Shown one piece after another: positions 1 through 7,409 of a DNA stretch of 35,554 nucleotides (its first letter is position 1; every line of letters begins with the position of its first letter). Under the pieces are notes generated by a model, which saw only the letters and a program-made list of their open reading frames with translations, was not told the origin of the DNA and ran no database searches. The translations under genes were made by a program, and so were the position numbers. The DNA is from Cryobacterium sp. Y50 (GTDB taxonomy: Bacteria; Actinomycetota; Actinomycetes; Actinomycetales; Microbacteriaceae). Where the stretch lies: assembly GCF_002929805.1 (NCBI RefSeq), contig NZ_PJJM01000066.1, positions 1 through 35,554 on the forward strand, read 5' to 3'.

Positions 1-120
1 CATGAGGGAGCGAACAGCCCTCACCAGCGCCTAACAACCCGCGAAGAGAGCCAGTGGCCCCCAGCCGCACCACCGCTGGCTATCTTCGGCACGAACGGTG
101 GCTCTGAACCGCACGATCGG

Positions 121-495
121 GTGGCTCTCACCGCATCAAATACTCAGGCCTACGGCTTTTTTGGCTTTATGGTCGCCATTGCCGCGCTGACCGGCGGCGT
201 CCTTCTCATCGCCAGCTCCGATCGACACCTCGCAAAATCAGCGGGCTCGCGCACCGCTCTCGCGGCCCTCGGCGCGACCGGCGGCGTGCTGGTTTTGGGG
301 ATCGTTTTTGCCACGGTGCAATGGGCGATCGGAGCCAACGGCTGGGCGTATCTCCTGGTCATGTTCACCGTAGCGCTCGCCATCGCGGCAGGAATCGTGG
401 CAGCGTTTCTGGTGTACCGGGCCGAGCGACGAAGCGAACGTACCCAGCCAGAGCGGGCGCGGCATCCGCTGCCCAGCGCCTGGGTCGACTTCTAG
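121..495 (+). CDS. Small membrane protein, unknown function
   Basis: I do not recognise a named family. The 124-residue product has three hydrophobic segments (about residues 12-32, 46-70 and 75-99) and an Arg-rich polar C-terminus, so it should sit in the cytoplasmic membrane. Residues 20-70 clearly resemble the next gene (533-970): both have a Gly-Gly-Val/Leu segment, a short D-R/Q-x-L-x-K-S loop, then an A-A-x-G-A-x-G-G-V-L helix. The paralog's first helix is absent here. The GTG start at 121 is the first plausible one and has no good Shine-Dalgarno site. The same frame is open back to position 1, but the upstream residues are Pro/Arg-rich and do not look coding, so the N-terminus is uncertain. 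Confidence 0.6.
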   Translation: MALTASNTQAYGFFGFMVAIAALTGGVLLIASSDRHLAKSAGSRTALAALGATGGVLVLGIVFATVQWAIGANGWAYLLVMFTVALAIAAGIVAAFLVYRAERRSERTQPERARHPLPSAWVDF

Positions 496-532
496 CCGGC
501 CGGTGCGACCCGTCGCAACGTAGGGTGGGCAC

Positions 533-970
533 ATGATAGTTCGGCGCTACTGGCGCATCGCGGTGTTCGCACCGATCGTGGGGTTTTTAATTGCGGCCTG
601 CGTCGCCATCGTGATGACCGATGCCGGCAGCGGTGAAACCCAGTTTCGGTTCTGGTTTGTCATACGTTCCATGTCGAATTACGGCGTGATCGGCCTGATC
701 ATTGGGGCGGTCGCACTTCTTGGCGGTCTCTCGACCGTTGCGATAGTAGATCGACAGCTCACCAAATCGCGGCGCGTGCGCACAACTGCCGCCGCATTCG
801 GTGCGATGGGCGGTGTCCTGCTGTTGGCGATCGTGTTGGCGATCGTCTTGACGATGCTGGACGACGGGCTATATGCGGGCATCACCATCGCCTTCGGTCT
901 GGCCTTTGGCGCTGCAGCCAGTGTGGTGGCGGCCGTCATGGTGCTCTACGCGGATCGTCACAACCGCTAA
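533..970 (+). CDS. Small four-helix membrane protein, paralog of the preceding gene
   Basis: A 145-residue product with four predicted transmembrane segments (about residues 8-30, 47-70, 84-107 and 113-140). The middle of the protein matches the upstream gene, so the two are probably a tandem duplication that has diverged. The ATG at 533 follows a purine-rich AGGGTGGG stretch at about 9 nt. The stop codon (968-970) overlaps the stop of the convergent DUF2277 gene (967-969). The sequence shows no enzymatic motif, and its function is unknown. Confidence 0.7.
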   Translation: MIVRRYWRIAVFAPIVGFLIAACVAIVMTDAGSGETQFRFWFVIRSMSNYGVIGLIIGAVALLGGLSTVAIVDRQLTKSRRVRTTAAAFGAMGGVLLLAIVLAIVLTMLDDGLYAGITIAFGLAFGAAASVVAAVMVLYADRHNR

Positions 971-1239
971 GCGGCAGCAAACCGCTTCTGCGAGCGCGCT
1001 TTGGTCTTCTCGGCCTCGATCTCCCGGTTTTTCGGTGGCGCGCAGCTCACCAGATCTTCGAGCAGGTGCCGGGAGATGTGCGCGATCTCGTGCACGGCGA
1101 GCTCAAAGGCTTCTTCGTTGGCCTTAGACGGATGCGTCGACCCGCTGATCTTGCGCACGTACTGAAGCGCGGCCGCATACACCTCATCGTCCGTCGCGGC
1201 GGGTTCAAAGTTATGCAGGACGTGAATGTTTCGGCACAT
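967..1239 (-). CDS. DUF2277 family protein
   Basis: A 90-residue protein beginning MCRNI, the hallmark N-terminus of DUF2277, followed by L-x-N-F-E-P-x-A-T-D-D-E-V and A-A-L-Q-Y-V-R-K-I-S-G. The middle is predicted helical and the C-terminus is Lys/Arg/Glu-rich. I chose the start at 1239 because the family begins there. The same frame runs open to 1467, but that extension reads through the start of the neighbouring methyltransferase relic and looks non-coding. The family is widespread in Actinobacteria and has no established function. The gene converges on the membrane-protein gene with overlapping stop codons. Confidence 0.85.
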   Translation of the reverse strand: MCRNIHVLHNFEPAATDDEVYAAALQYVRKISGSTHPSKANEEAFELAVHEIAHISRHLLEDLVSCAPPKNREIEAEKTKARSQKRFAAA

Positions 1240-1288
1240 GTTTTCAGGGTAACCACAGTTCGCACACCCTTCAAGACCCGGGCGTAGG

Positions 1289-1707
1289 ATGCCTCCACCC
1301 AGCTTCGACGGGAGGTGTCCCCTGCCCGCGCCCACCCCCGATTTGGTTGGCATAGCCGGACTGTTGCGCGCTGCCGGCTGCCTCCTCGCCGCGGAGGAGA
1401 CCGGCGTGCTGATGTCCGTGCAGCAGTCGCCCGACCAGCTCAGTGCGATGATCGAGCGCCGTCTCAACGAGCCGCACGCTTCGGCCGATGGCGGTGACGA
1501 TGGCCTCGACCTTCAGCGGCGCATCATTGCCACCGCGTCACACTGGCTCTCTCCGAGCGGATGCTTGCTGGTTGAAACCGGGCAGCGAAAGGCCCACAGA
1601 CGACCGAGATCTTCGCCCGGCACGGTCTGCTCTCCCGCATCCTGCGGAGCGAGGAGTTGGATGCGATGGTGGTCGTGGGCGCGCTTCAGCGGAAATCTAC
1701 CCGCTAA
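1289..1707 (+). pseudogene. HemK/PrmC-related glutamine methyltransferase relic (internal deletion plus frameshift)
   Basis: Two ends of a HemK-like protein N5-glutamine methyltransferase are recognisable. The N-terminal piece (about 1325-1465) has the family's L-R-A-A-G-C, E-E and Q-L-x-A-M-I-E-R-R sequence. The C-terminal piece starts with D-G-G-D-D-G-L-D-L-Q-R-R, then W-L-S-P-S-G-C-L-L-V-E-T. Around 1590-1600 the frame shifts by one base and continues as Q-T-T-E-I-F-A-R-H-G-L and R-S-E-E-L-D-A-M-V-V-V-G, ending at TAA 1705-1707. The SAM-binding core and the NPPY motif between the pieces are missing, so more than 100 residues were lost. The product cannot be functional. It ends 11 bases inside the convergent lyase gene. 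Confidence 0.8.
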
Positions 1708-3133
1708 GGACCGCAATTTCCGGGAGTAGCCCCTGCGCCTGCTGCAGGTCATCGCGCAATGACCGGTCGTGAACGGCATCCGGCAATCGGAATGCCACTG
1801 TCGCCACGTGTGCCAGCAGATCGGTCGGCATTTCGGCAGAGCTGAGGCCACGTTGGCGCAGCAAGCGTGTTGTCTCCACGAGTTCGCACGCGAGCATCAC
1901 TTGGAACGCCGCAACCGACTGCTCCAGTTGCAGTACCGCCCGAGGCGCGAATGTGGCGTCTTCCTCGGTACCGCGGGACAGGCTGACCGTATTGAGGGAT
2001 GCTGGCTGAGCAGCCTGACGCATGTCGACGAGCGCTGAAGCGGCAATGTATTCCAGCATGAGCAGTCCCGACGCCCCGGCTGGGCCTTCGGCAAGAAACG
2101 CTCGTTTCCCCGTAACATCCGGCTCATTCATCATTCGGATCCGGGAGAGCGCGATCGGCCCCGTCTGCGCAAGAGCCAGGCTCAGCCCGTCCGTCGCGAG
2201 GGCAAGCGCAGACTGGTAGAAGCCCGCATGATGCACGACTCCGCCGTCTCCGTCGAAGACGAAGAGTGGATTTTCCTGCGCAACGTTCAGGAGTGACGCA
2301 ACTTGTTCGCGCATCCGCGTGGCTGCGGACCAGACGCCCGAGAAATTAATCGGGAAGGCACGCAGCCCAAATGGATCCTGAATACGCCCAGGAGAACGAG
2401 GTACGCCAATCAAGTCGCGCAGCCGTGCCGCGACCTCCGACATCCCCGGTGTTACCGACGCGACCACGGCCGCATGGCTAAACGGAGAAGGGTTTGCATC
2501 GAGTGCCACAAAACTCAATGAATAGATCGCAAGCATCGAGTGCATGAGATCCTTGAGCTCATCCAAGATAAGACAGGCACGGCCAATTGTGAGGGCACTG
2601 CTGCTCATGAAGGGCAGAGCATTCTCACTTCCCCAAGGCGACATCGCTTCGAGGGAACGCGAGGCGGGCCGCTCTCCCATGAGAGTAAGAGCAGTTCCGG
2701 CCAATGCCGCAAGGTCTCCCGTGCCGATCGTTCCGGATTCAAGAACAGACGGTAAAGCATCGTCATTGAGCATGCGCGAGAGCCCATCGAGAACCTCGAC
2801 GCGAATACCACTGCCCGGTACGCATAATTGTGCCAACCGTACCGCCAGCATGGCCCGCACGACTTTCGGTGGGATCGGTGCTCCTGCGTCGGTTGAATGA
2901 CTTCGAAGTAGGCGCAACCCGTGTTCGCTGTCACCTGCAGAAACGACCACAAGTCGATTCGCTCCAACTCCAGTTGAACGCCCGTACGTCGGGACGCGGC
3001 GGCCGAGTAGTGCTGCGCGCTCTGCAGCGATTCGTATCGATTCGTAAACGTCCGGATCAACCTGCACAGAGGCCTTTGCCACAGCGATTGCCGTGATGTC
3101 GCGAATTGTCGTATGCCCCGCCATATGAATCAA
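1697..3133 (-). CDS. Aromatic amino acid / histidine ammonia-lyase fold protein lacking the MIO triad
   Basis: This 478-residue protein belongs to the HAL/PAL lyase family (PF00221). It keeps the Tyr loop (P-T-Y-G-R-S-T-G-V-G, Y50), R-S-H (H79), an R-I-Q-D-P-F-G-L-R segment (250-258) and an E-E-D near 390-392. The A-S-G-D motif that forms the MIO electrophile is instead G-T-G-D (residues 137-140). The substrate-binding I-N-G-T position reads F-M-S-S-S (175-179), and the usual Tyr of Q-D-x-Y is Phe254. Canonical MIO-dependent deamination is therefore unlikely. Ergothionase, a relative that expels trimethylamine without MIO, is one precedent. I prefer the TTG start at 3133 because GGAGG (3139-3143) lies 5 nt upstream; ATG 3124 is the alternative. 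It is divergent from the IclR gene. Fold call sure; substrate inferred. Confidence 0.85.
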   Translation of the reverse strand: MIHMAGHTTIRDITAIAVAKASVQVDPDVYESIRIAAERAALLGRRVPTYGRSTGVGANRLVVVSAGDSEHGLRLLRSHSTDAGAPIPPKVVRAMLAVRLAQLCVPGSGIRVEVLDGLSRMLNDDALPSVLESGTIGTGDLAALAGTALTLMGERPASRSLEAMSPWGSENALPFMSSSALTIGRACLILDELKDLMHSMLAIYSLSFVALDANPSPFSHAAVVASVTPGMSEVAARLRDLIGVPRSPGRIQDPFGLRAFPINFSGVWSAATRMREQVASLLNVAQENPLFVFDGDGGVVHHAGFYQSALALATDGLSLALAQTGPIALSRIRMMNEPDVTGKRAFLAEGPAGASGLLMLEYIAASALVDMRQAAQPASLNTVSLSRGTEEDATFAPRAVLQLEQSVAAFQVMLACELVETTRLLRQRGLSSAEMPTDLLAHVATVAFRLPDAVHDRSLRDDLQQAQGLLPEIAVLSG

Positions 3134-3138
3134 ATTGA

Positions 3139-3143
3139 CCTCC
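3139..3143 (-). promoter_or_regulatory. Ribosome binding site supporting a TTG start of the lyase gene
   Basis: On the minus strand GGAGG stands 5 nt before TTG 3133-3131 and about 14 nt before ATG 3124. The spacing favours the TTG codon. Confidence 0.6.
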
Positions 3144-3191
3144 ACTGCTAGGTATTTCTGACTTTCCGCGCAAGTTCCAGAGATAAAATAC

Positions 3192-3220
3192 TTGCTATTC
3201 AATGAAAAGTATATTTTACT
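3192..3220 (+). promoter_or_regulatory. Possible promoter of the IclR-transporter-hut run
   Basis: TTGCTA (3192-3197) and TTTACT (3215-3220) are spaced by 17 bases on the plus strand and would start RNA about 25 nt before the IclR start codon. The boxes are weaker than those of the opposing promoter. The two promoters would overlap face to face. Confidence 0.35.
3198..3206. promoter_or_regulatory. Candidate IclR operator, copy 1
   Basis: TTCAATGAA is an inverted repeat (TTCA, central A, TGAA). This copy lies at the predicted transcription start of the lyase gene. Its longer context TATTCAATGAAAAG matches copy 2 at 12 of 14 positions. Confidence 0.5.
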
Positions 3221-3236
3221 GGTCGAAATTGTTCAA
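3208..3236 (-). promoter_or_regulatory. Sigma-70-type promoter of the lyase gene
   Basis: On the minus strand, -35 TTGAAC (3236-3231) and -10 TATACT (3213-3208) are separated by exactly 17 bases and both are close to consensus. Transcription would begin near 3201. Both boxes touch or neighbour the repeated TTCAATGAA palindrome, so repression by the adjacent IclR protein would be simple. Confidence 0.65.
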
Positions 3237-3240
3237 TGAA
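3232..3240. promoter_or_regulatory. Candidate IclR operator, copy 2
   Basis: This is the second TTCAATGAA, 34 bp from copy 1 (about three helical turns). It overlaps the -35 box of the lyase promoter and lies 10 bases before the IclR start codon, so one protein could control both directions. Confidence 0.5.
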
Positions 3241-3250
3241 ATGAGACGAA

Positions 3251-3931
3251 ATGCCTGAGCAATCGACGCGCACGGTGGAACGAGCGCTAAGCCTTCTCGC
3301 CACTATTTGCGATGATCGCGGCCTCAATCTGTCGGAGGCTTCCCGAGCTGTCGATTTGTCGCCGAGTACCGCACTTCGCCTACTGCGCACTCTCGAAGCA
3401 AGCGGTTTTGTACGCAAAGAACACGATGGAACATACTGGCCCGGCAGCAGGCTTATGCAATTGGGTGCCCAGTCGCTCAACAACGACTCTCTCGTGGAAC
3501 TATGCCGTCCGATCATGGAGCACCTGGTCGCGCTGACCGGCGAGTCGGTTTACCTGGGCGTGAAAGGCCATCGCGCGACGGCGTTGTACATTGCCATCGT
3601 CGAGGGCACTCATTCAGTGCGTCACACCAGTTGGGTTGGCCGAGTGATTCCAATCGAATCTTCGGCATCGGGGCACGTCCTTCTGGGGCGCACCCCCTCC
3701 GACGGGTACGTTGTCGTCGACCAAGGAATCGAACCGGATGTCACGGCAATTGCCGCCCCGATCTACTCCGACGATCGAATCGTTGCTTCACTGAGCCTAG
3801 TTATTCCCAGTTATCGCATCACGCCTCGTGATCGAGCGCAATATGGTCGCGCCCTTGTCGCTGCGACGGCCGACGCTTCGGCTGGCCTCAGCAAACGAAT
3901 TCTTCCCATGACAGAAGGCGAGCAACCATGA
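3251..3931 (+). CDS. IclR-family transcriptional regulator
   Basis: The 226-residue protein has the IclR layout: an N-terminal winged helix-turn-helix (R-T-V-E-R-A-L-S-L-L, then L-N-L-S-E-A-S-R-A-V-D-L-S-P-S-T-A-L-R-L-L-R-T-L, about residues 6-50), and a C-terminal effector domain (E-S-V-Y-L-G-V and the S-A-S-G-H-V-L-L segment). IclR proteins bind small-molecule effectors and control adjacent catabolic genes. It is divergent from the lyase gene and its stop overlaps the start of the ABC ATPase gene (ATGA at 3928). It probably controls both directions, responding to the imported substrate or an intermediate. It is slightly shorter than the usual 250 residues. Confidence 0.9.
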   Translation: MPEQSTRTVERALSLLATICDDRGLNLSEASRAVDLSPSTALRLLRTLEASGFVRKEHDGTYWPGSRLMQLGAQSLNNDSLVELCRPIMEHLVALTGESVYLGVKGHRATALYIAIVEGTHSVRHTSWVGRVIPIESSASGHVLLGRTPSDGYVVVDQGIEPDVTAIAAPIYSDDRIVASLSLVIPSYRITPRDRAQYGRALVAATADASAGLSKRILPMTEGEQP

Positions 3932-5034
3932 TTTTCTTCGACGCCGTTTCTAAGATGTACCCCGACGGCACCGTTGCCGTCGACAATCTCAGCCTCAACG
4001 CACCGAACGGAAAACTGACGGTATTAGTGGGTCCGTCTGGCTGCGGCAAGACGACCTCGATGCGAATGATTAACCGACTCATCGCGCCGTCTTCGGGAAC
4101 GATCAGCCTTGACGGCGTCGACACGCAATCGATGAATGCAGTCCAACTCCGGCGGAAAATCGGATATGTCATCCAAAACGCGGGCCTCTTTCCGCACCGC
4201 ACCATTGTGGACAATGTTGCAGCCCTCCCCCGACTTCTGGGTGGCAGCCGCAAACAAACGCGCATGCATGCCATGGAATTGCTCGAACATGTCGGACTCG
4301 ATTCGTCCTTCGCGAGCCGCTATCCCTGGCAGCTGTCGGGCGGTCAACAACAGCGCGTCGGTGTGGCACGGGCACTCGCCACCGATCCGCCCTACCTCCT
4401 CATGGATGAGCCCTTTAGCGCGGTGGATCCGATCGTTCGCGCTCAACTTCAGGACGAATTCTTACGTTTACAGGCCGACATCTCTAAGACAATCGTGCTG
4501 GTTACCCACGATGTCGATGAGGCCCTCAAATTGGGCGATCAGGTGGCTGTGCTGAGAACCGGTGGAACTCTTGCGCAGGTCGCCTCCCCCGCTGATCTGC
4601 TTGCCCATCCGACGGATGCATTCGTCGCCGACTTTGTCGGATCGGCTCGCGGTTATCGAGCGCTCGGCTTCGTGAACACGGATGACTCAATCCCCGTTAC
4701 TCCGGAACAGACCGTCACTCTCGGGCAACACACATCCACTATCGGGCGCACCCCCAGCCGGTGGATCTTGGCCGTCAACGCCGTGAATCAGCCAGTTGGG
4801 TGGGTCGACGTTGAATTGATCGCCGGCGATATCATTTCCGCGAGCGACCTAAACCTCAGCGGTACAGTAACCTCCGCAGCTGGCAGTGTTCGTGACCTCT
4901 TGAACTCAGCGTTGGCAAGCCCGAGCAGCCGCGCCGTCATGATCGACTCTGCTGGCGCACTCCGCGGTACGGTCACCCTTCACGACATAGTCAGCGCCAT
5001 CGGCCAGGCGAAGGAAGCGAGACCCAACTCATGA
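3928..5034 (+). CDS. OpuC/ProV-type ABC transporter ATP-binding protein
   Basis: The 368-residue ATPase powers an importer of the glycine-betaine/choline (quaternary amine) class. Visible motifs are Walker A G-P-S-G-C-G-K-T (35-42), the Q-loop near Q83, signature L-S-G-G-Q-Q-Q-R-V (136-144), Walker B Y-L-L-M-D-E (156-161) and the H-loop His194. A C-terminal extension of about 130 residues after the nucleotide-binding domain is typical of OpuCA/ProV, where it carries CBS repeats; here it is degenerate. The start overlaps the regulator by 4 bases, and its stop overlaps the next gene by 4 bases. The same class includes the histidine importer HutXWV, so a histidine-derived betaine is a plausible cargo. 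Confidence 0.9.
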   Translation: MIFFDAVSKMYPDGTVAVDNLSLNAPNGKLTVLVGPSGCGKTTSMRMINRLIAPSSGTISLDGVDTQSMNAVQLRRKIGYVIQNAGLFPHRTIVDNVAALPRLLGGSRKQTRMHAMELLEHVGLDSSFASRYPWQLSGGQQQRVGVARALATDPPYLLMDEPFSAVDPIVRAQLQDEFLRLQADISKTIVLVTHDVDEALKLGDQVAVLRTGGTLAQVASPADLLAHPTDAFVADFVGSARGYRALGFVNTDDSIPVTPEQTVTLGQHTSTIGRTPSRWILAVNAVNQPVGWVDVELIAGDIISASDLNLSGTVTSAAGSVRDLLNSALASPSSRAVMIDSAGALRGTVTLHDIVSAIGQAKEARPNS

Positions 5035-5681
5035 CGGTCGATTGGATCTGGTCTAACCTACCCCGCATCACCGAGCTGACGCTCAACCACATTGGACTCA
5101 CCGTAATCCCGACAATTCTCGGTCTGATTGTCGCCCTGCCATTGGGCTGGTGGGCTCACCGGTCTCGTCGCAGCTATCCTGCAATCGTGGGCGCCGCCAG
5201 CCTCCTGTACACCGTGCCATCACTGGCTCTTTTCGTGATCCTCCCCCAGATTTTGGGCACGCGGATTCTCGATCCGATCAACGTTGTCGTAGCTCTTACC
5301 GTCTACACGATCTCTCTACTCGTCCGAGTCGTCGCCGATGGCCTCAACTCCGTTCCACACGAAACAGTCCAAGCAGCGGATGCGATGGGCTACCGCGCTT
5401 GGCAGCGTTTGGTGCTCGTAGAACTTCCCAATGCGATTCCTGTTATTGCGGCGGGCCTGCGCATTGCCGTTGTATCCAACGTCAGTATCCTCACAATGGC
5501 GGCGCTCCTCGGCATCCCCCAACTTGGAACTCTCTTCACACAGGGTTTTCAGCTGCGGCTCTATGTTCCACTCGTCACCGGCATCCTCTTGTGTGTCGCG
5601 TTGGCGATTGCTTTCGATTCTCTAATTGTCTGGCTTGGTCGGCTGTTGACGCCCTGGCGGCAGAAGACCGTGACCGCATGA
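5031..5681 (+). CDS. OpuCB-type ABC transporter permease
   Basis: A 216-residue inner-membrane subunit with about six transmembrane helices and the binding-protein-dependent transport motif: E-T-V-Q-A-A-D-A-M-G-Y-R-A-W-Q-R-L-V-L-V-E-L-P-N-A-I-P (about 111-136), which contacts the ATPase. Length and motif fit OpuCB/YehW-type permeases. It overlaps the ATPase gene (ATGA at 5031) and the second permease (ATGA at 5678), so translation is probably coupled. It should pair with the second permease as a heterodimeric channel. Confidence 0.9.
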   Translation: MTVDWIWSNLPRITELTLNHIGLTVIPTILGLIVALPLGWWAHRSRRSYPAIVGAASLLYTVPSLALFVILPQILGTRILDPINVVVALTVYTISLLVRVVADGLNSVPHETVQAADAMGYRAWQRLVLVELPNAIPVIAAGLRIAVVSNVSILTMAALLGIPQLGTLFTQGFQLRLYVPLVTGILLCVALAIAFDSLIVWLGRLLTPWRQKTVTA

Positions 5682-6415
5682 GCCTGCTCGAGTGGTTTCT
5701 CGACCCAGCGCACTGGTCGGGAGCTGATGGCATCCCGATGCAGATCGGTGTTCATCTTTTCTACTCTGCTGTCGCGCTGGCACTGTCTCTCCTCTTTGCC
5801 GTGCCGCTCGGAATCTATATCGGGTTCACGGGTAAAGGTGAGGGTATTGTTGCCGGCATCGCCAATGCGCTGCGTGCTCTTCCTACCCTCGGCCTCTTGG
5901 TCCTGCTCTTCCTCCTCCTCTCACCCGTGGTGCCGGGCCAATTGGTTTACGGAATCCCCACGGTTATCGTCCTGGTGCTCCTGGCGGTGCCACCAATTCT
6001 GACGGGTACCTATGCCGGCATCCAGGCGGCAGATACTGAAGCCGTGAATGCAGCCCGGGGCATGGGGTATAGCCAGGTACAGATCCTGTGGTTCGTGCAA
6101 CTCCCGTGCGCTTTGCCGCTTCTCCTCTCGGGCGTTCGAAGTTCAACCCTACAGATCGTCTCGACGGCCACTGTCGCCGCGTATCTCGGCCTTCAAGGGC
6201 TCGGTCGATTCATTCTTGACGGGCGCGCGCAGGGTGACTTTAGCCAGATGGCGGCTGGCGCCATCTTGCTCGCAGCTCTGGCGCTCATTCTCGAACTCGC
6301 GTTCATTGCAGTTGGACGCCTCATCGTTTCCCCAGGACTTCAACGGACCACTCGCGCACCCCGCAAGATCGTCCCGACAACCGCGACAGCCGCGATCCGG
6401 CTCACCGCTTCGTGA
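5678..6415 (+). CDS. OpuCD-type ABC transporter permease
   Basis: This 245-residue second permease has the family coupling motif E-A-V-N-A-A-R-G-M-G-Y-S-Q-V-Q-I-L-W-F-V-Q-L-P (about 123-145) within five to six hydrophobic helices. I chose ATG 5678, which overlaps the previous stop. The frame is open further upstream to 5150, but that would run through the first permease gene. Two permeases, one ATPase and one lipoprotein form a complete OpuC-type set. Confidence 0.9.
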   Translation: MSLLEWFLDPAHWSGADGIPMQIGVHLFYSAVALALSLLFAVPLGIYIGFTGKGEGIVAGIANALRALPTLGLLVLLFLLLSPVVPGQLVYGIPTVIVLVLLAVPPILTGTYAGIQAADTEAVNAARGMGYSQVQILWFVQLPCALPLLLSGVRSSTLQIVSTATVAAYLGLQGLGRFILDGRAQGDFSQMAAGAILLAALALILELAFIAVGRLIVSPGLQRTTRAPRKIVPTTATAAIRLTAS

Positions 6416-6459
6416 AACCGCACCACCTCACCGTGTCAACTCAAATCAGGAGCACCACC

Positions 6460-7371
6460 ATGAAGAAACTCATTGCGATTTCGGCATTAGCCGCGGCCAG
6501 CCTTTTAGCCCTGTCCGGCTGCTCTGGCGGAGACCCTCTGGCCAGCGCTGGTGCAGGGACCGGGTCGTCCGGTGACCAGGTAATCATTGGATCAGCCGAC
6601 TTCACAGAAAGCCAGCTCATCGCAAGTATCTATTCCGAAGCCCTGCAGGCTGCGGGAGTTGACGTAAAGGAACAATTCAACATTGGTAGCCGTGAGGTGT
6701 ACATGGAAGCGCTGCAGGATGGCTCAATCGACCTCATTCCTGAATACTCAGGCGCCCTCCTGAAATATCTTGATACCAGTTCAACAGCGAGCACAACCGA
6801 CGACGTGTTGGCTGAATTGGCAACCCAGCTGCCCACCGGAACGTCCCTTCTCGACCACTCGTTGGCTGAAGATAAGGATGTACTCGCCGTGACCAGCGAT
6901 ACAGCAGCGAAATACGATCTCGAGAAGATTTCCGATCTCGCACCCGTTGCTGCCGAGCTATCTCTCGGCGGCCCTCCAGAATGGAAGACGCGTGTGAACG
7001 GCGTGATCGGTCTGGTCGACGTCTATGGGATCAATTTTCGAGAATTCGTGAGTCTCGATGCGGGCGGTCCTTTGACCATGACCGCACTCACGAGTGGACA
7101 GATTCAGGTCGGCGATATCTTCAGCACGGATCCGGGCGTAACCGACAACGATCTCGTCGTACTGGAAGATGACAAGTCCCTATTTGCCGCCGAGAATGTG
7201 GTCCCGGTAATTACGACTGCAAAGTTGGACAGCACCATCGCCGAGACATTAAATGCCGTTTCAGCCCAGCTCACCACGAAAGACCTCATCCGGATGAACA
7301 GCGAGGCCTCATCCGGCACCAATCTCGCCGAGATCGCCATAGCCTGGCTGACCGACGCTGATTTGATCTAG
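6460..7371 (+). CDS. OpuCC/OsmF-type substrate-binding lipoprotein
   Basis: The 303-residue product starts M-K-K-L-I with a hydrophobic signal and a lipobox L-S-G-C (Cys21 or so), so it should be lipid-anchored outside the membrane. The mature part has the OpuAC/OpuCC fold signatures: [10 protein letters not shown] near the N-terminus, [24 protein letters not shown], and [15 protein letters not shown]. Family members bind quaternary ammonium compounds in an aromatic cage. Specificity cannot be read here. The ATG at 6460 has AGGAG at 6448-6452; an earlier in-frame codon at 6412 lacks a signal sequence. Only 38 bases separate it from hutU, with no terminator seen. Confidence 0.9.
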   Translation: MKKLIAISALAAASLLALSGCSGGDPLASAGAGTGSSGDQVIIGSADFTESQLIASIYSEALQAAGVDVKEQFNIGSREVYMEALQDGSIDLIPEYSGALLKYLDTSSTASTTDDVLAELATQLPTGTSLLDHSLAEDKDVLAVTSDTAAKYDLEKISDLAPVAAELSLGGPPEWKTRVNGVIGLVDVYGINFREFVSLDAGGPLTMTALTSGQIQVGDIFSTDPGVTDNDLVVLEDDKSLFAAENVVPVITTAKLDSTIAETLNAVSAQLTTKDLIRMNSEASSGTNLAEIAIAWLTDADLI

Positions 7372-7409
7372 CCCAGCAGTATTTCATTCCCGAACAGAAG
7401 GACAAGAAT

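Noticed and set aside
3134..3202. Longer N-terminus of the lyase-fold gene from ATG 3202
   Set aside because: It would include the predicted transcription start and has no ribosome site; the family N-terminus begins later.
5150..5677. N-terminal extension of the second permease
   Set aside because: It would overlap the whole first permease in another frame and lacks membrane segments; ATG 5678 overlaps the previous stop as in the rest of the operon.
3928..7371. Transporter used only for osmoprotection
   Set aside because: The class fits glycine betaine uptake, but the operon with an IclR regulator and hut enzymes points to a catabolic role. Not excluded without binding data.
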